DNA from: Bacteroidales bacterium
Lineage (GTDB): Bacteria > Bacteroidota > Bacteroidia > Bacteroidales > P3
Reading direction: 5' to 3'
Length of the DNA: 64,000 nt
Assembly: GCA_017522065.1 (NCBI GenBank)
Contig: JAFXAD010000015.1
Span: 1-64,000 of the forward strand
Of the stretch, positions 34,291 through 43,018 are shown one piece after another; the first letter of the stretch is position 1, and the number at the start of each line of letters is the position of its first letter. Below the pieces are notes generated by a model. The model searched no databases. It worked only from the letters and a program-made list of their open reading frames with translations, and was not told where the DNA came from. The position numbers and the translations under genes are program-made.

Positions 34291-36687
34291 TTAAAAGTCG
34301 AAGCCGAATCCGATGTAGAAACCCAAAGCCTTTTCGAGGTCGGACCAATGGACATTGAAACGGATTGGTCCGATGATGGATTTGTATGCGTATTCGAGCG
34401 ACGAGCCGAAATAGGTGGCGTTGTTGGAGCCGCTGAAGATTTTGGCGACATTCTCCACCTCATGCAGCAATTGTGCTGTGGCGGTCAGGTAATGGTTCTT
34501 CCCTAATCGAAGCTGCATCTTGAGACCGGCGGTGCCCAATGTCGGCATAGTGGAGTAGGGGGTGTTGAGTCCGGCGAAGGTGACTTGCTGGTCGAGCATG
34601 CAGTTGGCATCGCTGACAGACAGCATGTTGATGTAGGGAGTGACTTGTTGGCTCACGTAGCGAGCGTCGAGGAAAGGAATGAAGGTCAGCCGTCCAAAAT
34701 TCACGGCTTGTCTGTAGCCGATGCGTATGGCGTGGAAGTCGTCGTGTTCGTGCAGCAGTGCTTTCTGGTACCAGTTGTAGTCGATACGGAAGTTGGAACC
34801 ATGGGTGGGGAAGTAGGGCTCGTCGAACGAGTCGAAGCGCATTTTCAGATAAGGGCCCAAATAGATGTTGGATTTTTCGTAGACGCCTGTTGAATTGGGC
34901 TGTCTTATGTTGTTGGAAAGCAGTGAAGTCTGGTAGAAGTAGTCGGCTCGGAGTCCGAGCTTGATATTCATTTTGCGCCAAGGAGCCAAAGAGAAATACA
35001 CATCGCCTCGGGCACGGTTAAACTCGATGCGGAATTCGTCGTTGCCCGAGTGGAAGACGCCGTTGCGGGCAGCCTGGTACGAGAGTTCGGTTCCGATGTC
35101 GAAGCCGCGTCCGCTACGCATGATTATGTCGCCGCCGACAATTGTGTTCAGTCCCAGTCGTGCCTTGAGGTCTAAACGGGGGCCAGTCAGTTTGTTGGCG
35201 TTTATTCCAATGTGAGTTAAGATGGAGGCGAACTCGATGGCGTCAAAACGCACACTACCTCCCAATAGGTTTAGTGGTGCTCTGAAGCAGTTGAATTTCA
35301 GTGTGTATGGTTCGCTGTCGCCAAGAATCTCGTATGTGACTTTCTCGAAGGCTTTGGTGCCCATCATTTCGGCAATGGCGTTTTCGAGTTCGAGAATATG
35401 AACCTGCATGGTGTTGTCGCTGTTCTGGTCGTGCTGGTTGAGCAGTGGAATACGGAGGTCGTTGGCTTGGAGGAAGAGGATGTTGAGTCTGCGTCGCAAA
35501 TATTTCTCTTCCTTTGCATTGATGCCGTCGAACTGGATATCTTTTATTTTTATTGTCTGGCTGTGCAGGTTGACGGCTTTTTTGAAGCGTGAATGTCGAA
35601 GCAGGACAACGTTTTTGCCTTCGAGTTGTCGCTTTATTTCGTCGATTTCGTCGGTGTGTTTCATCACGGCCTGGCGTCCTCTGTCGATGATTGTCGCGAT
35701 GCTGGCATTGTCGAATGAGAGCAGCGAGAAGTCCGACAGTTCGGGCTGGATGTAGATGTCGGTTGTCTTTATGGCAGCTTCGAACGACTCGCGGCCCAGT
35801 ATGTCGGAGGTCTGGAAAACCACGTCCACCATGTTCTGCATCTGTCCTGCCGAGAGTGCCGGCGCCGATATGTCGACGCCGATTATGATGTCGGCACCAA
35901 GGTTGCGGGCAATGTCGGCGGGGAAGTTGCTGCGCATGGAGCCGTCCATGAGCACCATGCCGTTGGTGCGCACCGGCGTGAAGAGTCCGGGGATGGACAT
36001 GGTGCTGCGCATGGCGGTGACGAGGCTGCCGCTATGCCACACCTTGGGTTTGGCCGAAATCATGTCGCTGGCTACGCATACGAAGGGTATAGGCAGTTTG
36101 AGGAAATCGATTTCGTCGCCGTAGCCTACAGTAAGGCTGCTGAGGAGATCCTCGATGTTGCGTCCCTGCACTATGCCGTCGCGCAGCAGGCTTCGGCGAT
36201 TGATTTCGGGTTTGAGGAAGTCCCATTTGTAGGTGCCGTAGGGGATGCTGAGCTGGAACTGCCGGTCGTATTCCTTTTGCTGCATGGCGTCGAACCGACG
36301 GGGGTGCGAGTCGAAGAGCAGGTAGTCCCAGTCCTGGTTCCGGATGATGGCTTCGAGCTCCTCGCCGGTATATCCGCAGGCGTACAGTCCGCCAACAAGT
36401 CCGCCGATGCTGGTTCCCATAACGAGGTCGATGGGTATGCCTTGCTGTTCGAGGTATCGGATGATGCTGATATGTGCAGCACCTTTGGCACCTCCACCGC
36501 TGAGTACGAGCGCGATTGTCGGCCTTTCGGCGCGGATGCTGTCCATGTGGAGGCGGAACTGTGCGAACGCTATCGAGTCGCGCACGGGGTCGATGCCGTA
36601 GCTTAGGCTCTGCCTGGTCTGACCTTTCAAACCGAAGGTGACTGAGAGCAGTAAGGTGAAGATTAGTATTTTGTGTATCGCTCTCAT
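34291..36687 (-). CDS. Patatin-like phospholipase with outer-membrane barrel
   Basis: A 798-residue two-domain protein. A signal peptide (LIFTLLLSVTFGLKGQ) precedes a patatin domain with oxyanion loop SGGGAKGAAH, nucleophile GTSIGG and the DG motif MDGSMRSN. A POTRA-like stretch follows, with FKKAVNLHSQTIKIKDIQFDGINAKEEKYLRRRL. A C-terminal Bac_surface_Ag/Omp85-type beta barrel ends in FYIGFGFDF. This is the PlpD-like layout, which points to surface or secreted lipase activity. The start at 36687 is preferred because it opens with the signal peptide; it overlaps punA by 4 bases. Confidence 0.9.
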   Translation of the reverse strand: MRAIHKILIFTLLLSVTFGLKGQTRQSLSYGIDPVRDSIAFAQFRLHMDSIRAERPTIALVLSGGGAKGAAHISIIRYLEQQGIPIDLVMGTSIGGLVGGLYACGYTGEELEAIIRNQDWDYLLFDSHPRRFDAMQQKEYDRQFQLSIPYGTYKWDFLKPEINRRSLLRDGIVQGRNIEDLLSSLTVGYGDEIDFLKLPIPFVCVASDMISAKPKVWHSGSLVTAMRSTMSIPGLFTPVRTNGMVLMDGSMRSNFPADIARNLGADIIIGVDISAPALSAGQMQNMVDVVFQTSDILGRESFEAAIKTTDIYIQPELSDFSLLSFDNASIATIIDRGRQAVMKHTDEIDEIKRQLEGKNVVLLRHSRFKKAVNLHSQTIKIKDIQFDGINAKEEKYLRRRLNILFLQANDLRIPLLNQHDQNSDNTMQVHILELENAIAEMMGTKAFEKVTYEILGDSEPYTLKFNCFRAPLNLLGGSVRFDAIEFASILTHIGINANKLTGPRLDLKARLGLNTIVGGDIIMRSGRGFDIGTELSYQAARNGVFHSGNDEFRIEFNRARGDVYFSLAPWRKMNIKLGLRADYFYQTSLLSNNIRQPNSTGVYEKSNIYLGPYLKMRFDSFDEPYFPTHGSNFRIDYNWYQKALLHEHDDFHAIRIGYRQAVNFGRLTFIPFLDARYVSQQVTPYINMLSVSDANCMLDQQVTFAGLNTPYSTMPTLGTAGLKMQLRLGKNHYLTATAQLLHEVENVAKIFSGSNNATYFGSSLEYAYKSIIGPIRFNVHWSDLEKALGFYIGFGFDF

Positions 36688-37487
36688 CCGACAAGAGAAG
36701 TGAAAATGTGGGTCATGTTGTCGGCGGCGCGGTCGGCGGCACGCACCACGTCGTCGCCGTCGTTGAGGCAATCTTCGCCGAGGTCTTTGGCGCAGTTGGT
36801 GATGACACTCATGCCGAATATTTCCATGCCGCAGTGACGTGCCACGATGACTTCAGGCACTGTCGACATGCCCACGGCATCGCCTCCCATCATGCGGAAC
36901 ATGCGGTATTCGGCAGGGGTTTCATAGGTAGGACCTGTTTCGGCTACATAGATTCCTTCGCGGAGGGTGATGCCCAATGTTTCGGCAGTCTGATGAGCCT
37001 TTTGGCGTAGCTGTCGGCTGTAGACAGTCGTCATGTCGGGAAAACGGGGTCCCATTTCGTCGAGGTTCTTGCCTATCAGGGGATTGGGCATGAAGTTGAT
37101 GTGGTCGGTGATGACCATAAGGTCGCCGACGTTGAAGTCGGGATTGAGTCCACCGGCGGCATTGGATACCAGTATGCGCTGAATGCCAATGCGTTTCATT
37201 ACGCGCACAGGGAATGTCACTTCCTGCATGGTGTAGCCTTCGTAGTAGTGGAAACGTCCCTGCATGGCAACAATGGGCTTGTCGCCCAGCGTTCCGAAAA
37301 TAAGATTGCCTTTGTGCCCGACGGCTGTACTGGTCTTGAAGTGAGGGATTTCGCTGTAGGGGATGATGTCGGGGTTCTGGATGGCATCGGCCAGTTTGCC
37401 GAGACCGCTTCCGAGGATGACTGCCGTCGTCGGTCGGCATGAGGTGTGGCTAAGCAGATAGTCGGCGGCTTCGTTGATGGATTTCAT
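36684..37487 (-). CDS. punA: Purine nucleoside phosphorylase
   Basis: Trimeric-type PNP that cleaves inosine and guanosine with phosphate. The 267-residue protein has VILGSGLGKLAD, GRFHYYEGYTM, VSNAAGGLNPDF and the late GMSTVPEVIVARHCGMEIFGMSVITN block. All landmark motifs are present and the length is normal. It sits between the patatin gene (4-base overlap) and the bifunctional-nuclease-like gene (4-base gap), so a three-gene operon is likely. Confidence 0.94.
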   Translation of the reverse strand: MKSINEAADYLLSHTSCRPTTAVILGSGLGKLADAIQNPDIIPYSEIPHFKTSTAVGHKGNLIFGTLGDKPIVAMQGRFHYYEGYTMQEVTFPVRVMKRIGIQRILVSNAAGGLNPDFNVGDLMVITDHINFMPNPLIGKNLDEMGPRFPDMTTVYSRQLRQKAHQTAETLGITLREGIYVAETGPTYETPAEYRMFRMMGGDAVGMSTVPEVIVARHCGMEIFGMSVITNCAKDLGEDCLNDGDDVVRAADRAADNMTHIFTSLVG

Positions 37488-37491
37488 GGTT

Positions 37492-38052
37492 TCAGTTTTT
37501 GTTTTTTTTCAATCGTTCGATTTCTTTCATTATTTCTGCTGCACGTTCGTAGTTCTCGATTTCTTCGCACCGTTGCAGCTCTTCTTCGAGACTTTCGATG
37601 CTCTCTGACGAGGAAAGGGTGTTGCCAAGGTCGATGTCGTTGCTTTGTGGCGTGAAACCTGTTTCTTGCAGTACGGATTTTGCCATCTCGATATCGACAG
37701 ACTGATGCAACGCCAGCACAACAGCGTCGCTGGCCCGTGCATCGATTGTCTTTTCGTTAAAGCCGTCGCTGACAATGAGCGACGCATAGAAGATTCCTTC
37801 TTCGAAACGGTCGATGCGTACCAGCTTCAATGTCAATGCGAAGGCGTCGAGTATTGAGATGATGAGCTGGTAAGTCATTGGGCGGCGTGCCTGCCGGTGT
37901 TCTTGCTCGAGGATAATCATCTCGGCCTCGTGCTCGCCAATCATCACGGGCACTTTCAGGTTTTCGACAGGCTCGTAGAGCATGAGCACAAACATTGCTG
38001 TGTCGGTGAAACCTTGAAGGACTTCGAATGGGTATACTTTATAGTAGTCCAA
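37492..38052 (-). CDS. Bifunctional-nuclease-like (DUF151) protein with UVR motif
   Basis: A 186-residue protein. The BFN/DUF151 domain fills about residues 10-130 (VPVMIGEHEAEMIILEQEH...RRPMTYQLIISILDAF...DARASDAVVLAL). A C-terminal UVR-like coiled segment (SLEEELQRCEEIENYERAAEIMKEIERLKK) follows. The start codon is TTG (38052), with no ATG nearby in frame. The role is not established in Bacteroidetes; BFN-like proteins were named for nuclease activity in plants. It is 4 bases upstream of punA in the transcript. Confidence 0.85.
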   Translation of the reverse strand: MDYYKVYPFEVLQGFTDTAMFVLMLYEPVENLKVPVMIGEHEAEMIILEQEHRQARRPMTYQLIISILDAFALTLKLVRIDRFEEGIFYASLIVSDGFNEKTIDARASDAVVLALHQSVDIEMAKSVLQETGFTPQSNDIDLGNTLSSSESIESLEEELQRCEEIENYERAAEIMKEIERLKKNKN

Positions 38053-38079
38053 TTGATTATGCTTTTTTGGGGTGCGGAG

Positions 38080-38140
38080 TTGCGGGATTACGGGATTACG
38101 GGATTTCGGGATTTCGGGATTGCGGGATTACGGGATTTTG
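38080..38140 (-). repeat. CGGGATTn octamer repeats
   Basis: About seven copies of CGGGATT plus one variable base (A, T or G variants), in the spacer between the DUF151 and rdgB genes. The strand transcribed with them reads AATCCCG repeats. Confidence 0.7.
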
Positions 38141-38148
38141 TTATTTTG

Positions 38149-38724
38149 TTATTTTTTGAGGTATTCTACGAGTTTTGCGACTGCTTTGCCGCGGTGACTG
38201 ATGTGGTTTTTCACTTCGAGTGGCATCTCGGCAAAACTAACGGCAAAGCGGTCGGGCATGAAGATGGGGTCGTAGCCGAAACCTTCTTTGCCATAGCGCT
38301 CTGTCAGGATTTGGCCGTCTACACGTCCTTCGAAGTAGCGTGGCTCGCCGTTCTCGATGAGGCAAATTACAGTTCTGAAACATGCGCGACGGTTGGTTTT
38401 GCCTTGCATTTCGGAGAGCATCTTGTTGATGTTGTCGTCGAACGAGCAGTGTTCGCCGGCATAGCGTGCCGAGTATACACCTGGTCTGCCGTCGAGTGCT
38501 TCGACTTCGAGTCCGGTATCGTCGGCAAAGCAGTCAAGACCTGTACGTTCATAGACCCATTGCGCTTTTTGCAGTGCGTTGCCGTCGAGGGTGTCGGCCG
38601 TTTCGGGTATGTCGCCGGCGAGACCGATGTCGTTAAGACTTTTGATTAGTACTATTCCGTCGAGCATTTCGCTGACTTCTTGTAGTTTATGTTTGTTGTT
38701 GGTGGCAAAAACGAGTTCTTTCAT
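38149..38724 (-). CDS. rdgB: Non-canonical purine NTP pyrophosphatase RdgB
   Basis: Hydrolyses ITP, XTP and dITP to monophosphates, cleaning the nucleotide pool. The 191-residue protein starts MKELVFATNNKHKLQEVSEML with the T/SxNxxK nucleotide site. It keeps DDTGLEVEALDGRPGVYSARYAG, GYDPIF and FAEMPLEVKNHISHRGKA, the standard C-terminal block. It lies upstream of the DUF151 and punA genes on the same strand, so these nucleotide-related genes may be cotranscribed. Confidence 0.95.
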   Translation of the reverse strand: MKELVFATNNKHKLQEVSEMLDGIVLIKSLNDIGLAGDIPETADTLDGNALQKAQWVYERTGLDCFADDTGLEVEALDGRPGVYSARYAGEHCSFDDNINKMLSEMQGKTNRRACFRTVICLIENGEPRYFEGRVDGQILTERYGKEGFGYDPIFMPDRFAVSFAEMPLEVKNHISHRGKAVAKLVEYLKK

Positions 38725-38762
38725 GCTTGCAAAGATACTTCTTTTTATTGGATAATAGTATA

Positions 38763-38796
38763 AAAAAAAGGGACTCAGTATAGAGTCCCTTTCTAC
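38763..38796 (-). terminator. Terminator after the 192-aa lipoprotein
   Basis: AAAGGGACTC and GAGTCCCTTT form a hairpin around AGTATA (about 38767-38792); on the minus strand a run of T follows. It ends the transcript of the gene at 38815. Confidence 0.7.
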
Positions 38797-38814
38797 ATTA
38801 TTTGTTGTTAGGTT

Positions 38815-39393
38815 TTAGACGAGGCTGAAAACCAGTGTTTCGAAGAATCCGAGGAAAGTGGTGGAAACGGGGTCGTTGGGGTCGCCCTGGAGGGGAGAAG
38901 TCACGGTCATGGTGTTGTTGGTGACATCGTAGACGAAGTTGAGGGTGATGGTCACGGGATCGCCATTCATGATTTCGTTGACGGTACCTACCATGGTTCC
39001 GACGTTGGTGGTCTGGTCGTAGTTGAATGCGAAGTTGATGGTCATGCTTTCGCCGTCGGCGGTAACGAAGACAACTTCAGAGCTGTCGAAAGCGGATATT
39101 GAGAGAGCCAGGGTGTCGCCAGTGGCGTTGAAGTCGAGTGTGAAAGTGGTGTTGATGGGCAGCTGGAGGTCGATGTTGGGGTCGTTGATGCCATAGATGG
39201 CAGCGAGGTCGAGAACGGTGTCGACATTGCTGACCCACTGAGTGTTTGCGAAGTTGTTGCTTTCGTTAGCCTTGATAGCGTTGGCCAAAACGTCTGTGCT
39301 CTGGTTGGTGGTGGGTTCGACGTTTTCTTTGGAGCAAGAAGCCATACCGAGCATGAGGGTTGCTGCGAGAGCGAAAAGGAATGTTTTTTTCAT
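38815..39393 (-). CDS. 192-aa secreted lipoprotein
   Basis: A lipoprotein signal MKKTFLFALAATLMLGMASC (Cys 20) precedes a beta-rich domain with alternating polar strands (DFNATGDTLALSISAFDSS, TINFAFNYDQTTNVGTMVG, NFVYDVTNNTMTVTSP). It resembles the many small Bacteroidales lipoproteins of calycin-like or DUF4925-like type, but no family can be named from the sequence. It has its own terminator downstream and is divergent from the PFK gene. Confidence 0.75.
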   Translation of the reverse strand: MKKTFLFALAATLMLGMASCSKENVEPTTNQSTDVLANAIKANESNNFANTQWVSNVDTVLDLAAIYGINDPNIDLQLPINTTFTLDFNATGDTLALSISAFDSSEVVFVTADGESMTINFAFNYDQTTNVGTMVGTVNEIMNGDPVTITLNFVYDVTNNTMTVTSPLQGDPNDPVSTTFLGFFETLVFSLV

Positions 39394-39584
39394 TGTTTGA
39401 ATTGTGTTTTTTGATTAAAAAAATTATTGATTTTCTGTTTTAGTTCTGTAGAGGAAATGCCTTTTGCATTTTGTTTACATCTATTAAAACGTAACTCGAG
39501 ACCAAAAAACTACAGACGATGAAAATTTTTTTTATTTTTTTTGAGAAAAAAGCATTTTTGTTTGTCGGATTGTGCGGAAAAGTG

Positions 39585-39592
39585 TAATTTTG
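39585..39592 (+). promoter_or_regulatory. -7 box of the PFK gene
   Basis: TAATTTTG-CA fits the consensus and lies 36 bases before the PFK start; GGAAAAGTGTAATTTTGCA also recalls the repeat at 12788. Confidence 0.65.
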
Positions 39593-39627
39593 CAAATTCA
39601 AATTCACTAATTCATATTATATATATT

Positions 39628-40860
39628 ATGAGCAAAAGTATAGCAATTTTGACGGGTGGCGGTCCTGCCCCCGGAATGAATACAGTGGTGGCATCTGTTG
39701 CCAAAACTTTCCTTCGCGACGGTTATCGCGTCATTGGTCTGCATGGCGGATACTCGGCGCTGTTCACAGAATCGCCCCGTATGCAGGATCTCGATTTCCT
39801 CATTGCCGACGAGATTTTCAACAAAGGTGGCTCGTTGCTTAAAATGAGCCGTTTTAAACCGACAGACGAGGATTTTGAGAAACGCTTCAACCTCAAGCTT
39901 TTCACCGACAACGAAATCAAACTGCTTGTCACCGTTGGTGGCGACGACACGGCTTCGACAGCAAACCGTATCGCTAAATTCCTGGAGAGCAAGCATTATC
40001 CCATCGCCAACATCCATGTTCCGAAGACGATCGACAACGACCTGCCGCTGCCCAACAGCAGCCCCACGTTTGGCTACAACAGTGCCAAGGCGCAGGGATG
40101 CGTGCTCGCCACAGCAGTGATGGAAGACGCGCGTACCAGCGAGAACTGGTTTGTCGTGAGCGCCATGGGCCGTTCGGCCGGACATTTGGCCCTCGGCATT
40201 GCCGGTGCTTGCCACTATCCGATGGTGATCATTCCTGAATTCTTCAACAAGACAGAGATAACGGTCGAGAAGATAGTCAACATGGTGGTTTCCTGCATTG
40301 TGAAGCGCAAACTTATGGGTATCAACTATGGCGCAGCAATGATTTCGGAAGGTGTATTCCACAGCCTGAGCGACGAGGAGATTGCCAAGAGCGGCATACA
40401 TTTCAGCTACGACGAACATGGCCATCCCGAACTGGGCAAGGTTAGCAAGGCTCATATTTTCAACGACCTGCTCGAGCGCAAAGTCAAAGAATTGGGACTC
40501 AAGGTGAAGAGCCGTCCTGTCGAGATAGGCTACGAGATCCGTTGCCATACGCCTATAGCGTTCGACCTTACCTATTGTTCGCTGATGGGTATGGGTGTCC
40601 ACACGCTCTTCAACCAGGGATGTACTGGCTGTATGGTCTACGTGGACCATCAGGGAGCTGTGACACCGCTGTATCTGAAAGACCTGCAGGATCCCGTCAG
40701 CGGCAAGATTCCTCCGCGTCTGGTCAATGTGAACAGCAACAAGGTGATGAGTTATGTCAACGACATAATGGACTACATCACACCTGCCGACTACGAAGCA
40801 GCCAAGAAGTATCTGCCCAATCCGGAAGCATACGACTTTAAGAAAATCCTCGGCTGGTAG
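39628..40860 (+). CDS. pfp: PPi-dependent 6-phosphofructokinase
   Basis: Phosphorylates fructose-6-phosphate using pyrophosphate, reversibly, in glycolysis. The 410-residue protein has GGGPAPGMN at 10-18. Two donor-site residues decide the cofactor: GGDD (104-107) has Asp where ATP enzymes have Gly, and PKTIDND has Lys133 where ATP enzymes have Gly. Both are the PPi-type choices. The start at 39628 (MSKSIAILTGG) follows the -7 box; a longer frame begins before the promoter and is rejected. It ends in an intrinsic terminator. Confidence 0.92.
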   Translation: MSKSIAILTGGGPAPGMNTVVASVAKTFLRDGYRVIGLHGGYSALFTESPRMQDLDFLIADEIFNKGGSLLKMSRFKPTDEDFEKRFNLKLFTDNEIKLLVTVGGDDTASTANRIAKFLESKHYPIANIHVPKTIDNDLPLPNSSPTFGYNSAKAQGCVLATAVMEDARTSENWFVVSAMGRSAGHLALGIAGACHYPMVIIPEFFNKTEITVEKIVNMVVSCIVKRKLMGINYGAAMISEGVFHSLSDEEIAKSGIHFSYDEHGHPELGKVSKAHIFNDLLERKVKELGLKVKSRPVEIGYEIRCHTPIAFDLTYCSLMGMGVHTLFNQGCTGCMVYVDHQGAVTPLYLKDLQDPVSGKIPPRLVNVNSNKVMSYVNDIMDYITPADYEAAKKYLPNPEAYDFKKILGW

Positions 40861-40871
40861 CCGTGGCAAAA

Positions 40872-40912
40872 AGAGAGACGGTGTTGAAGCACCGTCTCTC
40901 TTTTTTTATAAA
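40872..40912 (+). terminator. Terminator after PFK
   Basis: AGAGAGACGGTG and CACCGTCTCTCT pair perfectly around TTGAAG, followed by a run of T to about 40908. Confidence 0.9.
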
Positions 40913-40917
40913 TATTT

Positions 40918-41290
40918 TTTTAACGGCGAATTAAACGAATTTGGCGAATTAATCTGTCGCTGTCAAGAAATTTGTTTTGCAGGCAAAACGCGAAATAAAC
41001 TCTAATTAAGTTTTTTAACGGCGAATTAAACGAATTTAGCGAATTAATCTGTCGCTGTTAAGAGATTTGTTTTGCAAGCAAAAACGCGAAATAAACTCTA
41101 ATTAGTTTTTTAACGGCGAAATAAACGAATTTGGCGAATTAATCTGTCGCTGTCAAGAAATTTGTTTTGCAAGCAAAACGCGAAATAAACTCTAATTAAG
41201 TTTTTTAACGGCGAATTAAACGAATTTAGCGAATTATTTTGTTGTCGTCAAGAATTTGTTTTGCGTGCAAAACGCGAAATAAACTAATTA
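40918..41290 (+). repeat. 95-bp tandem repeat, four copies
   Basis: Copies begin at 40921, 41016, 41111 and 41206, exactly 95 bases apart. The unit runs TAACGGCGAATTAAACGAATT, then (T/A)GCGAATTAATCTGTCGCTGT, then TTGTTTTGCAAGCAAAACGC, then GAAATAAACTCTAATTA. Each carries the GTTTTGC-AA-GCAAAAC palindrome. The body matches the dispersed repeats at 29723 and 49017, which suggests expansion of one element. There is no gene in this 570-base gap; a nadE promoter follows. Confidence 0.95.
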
Positions 41291-41368
41291 CAGAGCTCAC
41301 CAACTGTTGTCGGATGCGCAGGGCAGGCTGATTCTGAGGGTGGGTTTTGTGCATTGCAAAAAAATGCG

Positions 41369-41376
41369 TATTTTTG
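41369..41376 (+). promoter_or_regulatory. -7 box of nadE
   Basis: TATTTTTG, the consensus -7 box, 55 bases before the nadE start. Confidence 0.6.
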
Positions 41377-41430
41377 CCGTTCGAAATGTTATTATATATA
41401 TATTGATACTAATTTAATTTAAAGAACAAT

Positions 41431-42990
41431 ATGAATGTCCATATAGTCCAGCACAATGTTATAACGAACAATCCGGAAGAGAATTTGCAATGGATCATGG
41501 CCGAGCTCGACACGCAGGCTTCGAAAGATGCGTTGCTTACTGTGTTTCCGGCATGCACGCTTTGCGGATACCCACTTTTCGGGTCGGCGGCATACACCGA
41601 CTTGCAGAAAAGGGCGCAGGCAGCACTGCAGCAGCTCATACAGCTGTCGGAGCATCGTGCATTCCTGATTGGCATGCCTCTGCAGATTCAGGACAAGGGG
41701 CTGTGCAATGCCATCGTTTTTGTACAGAACTGTGCCATCCGTGCCATTGTCACCAAGAAATATCTTGCTCCCGACGAGCAGAAATACTTCGTCCGTGGCG
41801 AGGGCGTACAGAGCATAAACTTCCAGGGACAGCAGATTGCCATAGGATTCTATGAAGACCTCAAGGAGCTGACAAAAGGACATTCCGAGCAGCCCGACAT
41901 GATTATCTGCTGTGGATGCAACGTGTTCGAATACAACAAGCCGTACAGCATCCGTTACCGTATGCACAAGATTGTCGAGAACTTGAATGCGTCGCTTGTC
42001 TTCGTCAACCGTATTGGTGGTGAAGGCCCGTTCCTTTTCGCCGGCGGATCAATGGCGCTGAATGCGGCAGGCTCGGTGCTGTGCCAGCTCCCGTATTTCG
42101 AGGAGTCGAGCCAGACGGTTGACCTCCAGCTTCTGACAGCCATTGAGGACGATGAGAAACCAGAAGCCGTCGAACTTGTCTACAAAGCACTTGTGATGGG
42201 CTTGCGCGAATACTTCGTCAAGAACGGTTTGCAACGCTGCGTGATAGGATTGAGCGGCGGCATCGATTCTGCCTTGGTGTGTGCCCTTGCTGCTGCAGCC
42301 TTGGGGTCGGAGAACGTACATGGCATACTGATGCCATCGCAATATTCGACCGACCACTCGGTGAAGGACGCAGAAGACCTTGCCAACAATCTGGGCGTAA
42401 AATACGACATAGTGCCCATCAAGGACTGTTTCGATGCGCTGCGGCAAACGATGAAGCCTGTTTTCGGCGACCGTGCCGAGGACGTCACCGAAGAGAACAT
42501 GCAGGCACGTATACGCGGAACCATACTTATGTCGTACAGCAACAAATTCGGTGCCCTCGTGCTCAACACGACCAACAAGAGCGAGGCTGCGATGGGCTAC
42601 GGCACGCTGTATGGCGACAGTTGTGGTGCGCTTTCCGTAATCGGCGACCTCTACAAGACCGAGGTCTATGAATTGTCGGAGTGGATCAACCGCGAGAGTG
42701 AGATTATTCCATGGAACTCGATTCGCAAAGCACCGTCGGCCGAGTTGCGCCCTGGCCAGAAAGACAGCGACTCGCTACCCGACTATGCAGTGCTCGATGC
42801 AATATTGAACCTGCACATCGAAGAGCAGATGTCGCACGACGAGATTGTGGAGGAAGGCTACGACAGCGACCTCGTTGCACAAGTGATTCGCAAGGTGCGT
42901 CAGAACGAGTGGAAACGCCTGCAGTTCGCGCCCCAGCTAAAGGTGTCGCCCATGACGTTCGGCTTGGACCGTAGAGTTCCGATTTCGTGA
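41431..42990 (+). CDS. nadE: NAD synthetase with degenerate glutaminase domain
   Basis: A 519-residue protein with the two-domain layout of glutamine-dependent NAD synthetase. The C-terminal synthetase is intact: P-loop GLSGGIDSAL, NTTNKSEAAMGYGTLYGD and KAPSAELRPGQKDSDSLPDY. The N-terminal nitrilase-like domain has lost two of three catalytic residues. FPExxLxGYP reads FPACTLCGYP (Ala41 for Glu), and the Cys of the ICED-type motif is Tyr141 in GFYEDL; a Lys near 109-110 remains. The enzyme probably uses free ammonia, with the N-domain kept for structure. It is followed after 28 bases by the helicase gene. Confidence 0.9.
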   Translation: MNVHIVQHNVITNNPEENLQWIMAELDTQASKDALLTVFPACTLCGYPLFGSAAYTDLQKRAQAALQQLIQLSEHRAFLIGMPLQIQDKGLCNAIVFVQNCAIRAIVTKKYLAPDEQKYFVRGEGVQSINFQGQQIAIGFYEDLKELTKGHSEQPDMIICCGCNVFEYNKPYSIRYRMHKIVENLNASLVFVNRIGGEGPFLFAGGSMALNAAGSVLCQLPYFEESSQTVDLQLLTAIEDDEKPEAVELVYKALVMGLREYFVKNGLQRCVIGLSGGIDSALVCALAAAALGSENVHGILMPSQYSTDHSVKDAEDLANNLGVKYDIVPIKDCFDALRQTMKPVFGDRAEDVTEENMQARIRGTILMSYSNKFGALVLNTTNKSEAAMGYGTLYGDSCGALSVIGDLYKTEVYELSEWINRESEIIPWNSIRKAPSAELRPGQKDSDSLPDYAVLDAILNLHIEEQMSHDEIVEEGYDSDLVAQVIRKVRQNEWKRLQFAPQLKVSPMTFGLDRRVPIS

Positions 42991-43018
42991 GAATCGAGTG
43001 TTGAAAGCATAGAATAAG

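Noticed and set aside
40918..41290. CRISPR-like appearance of the 95-bp array
   Set aside because: The repeats are adjacent without unique spacers and are much longer than CRISPR repeats; no cas genes nearby.
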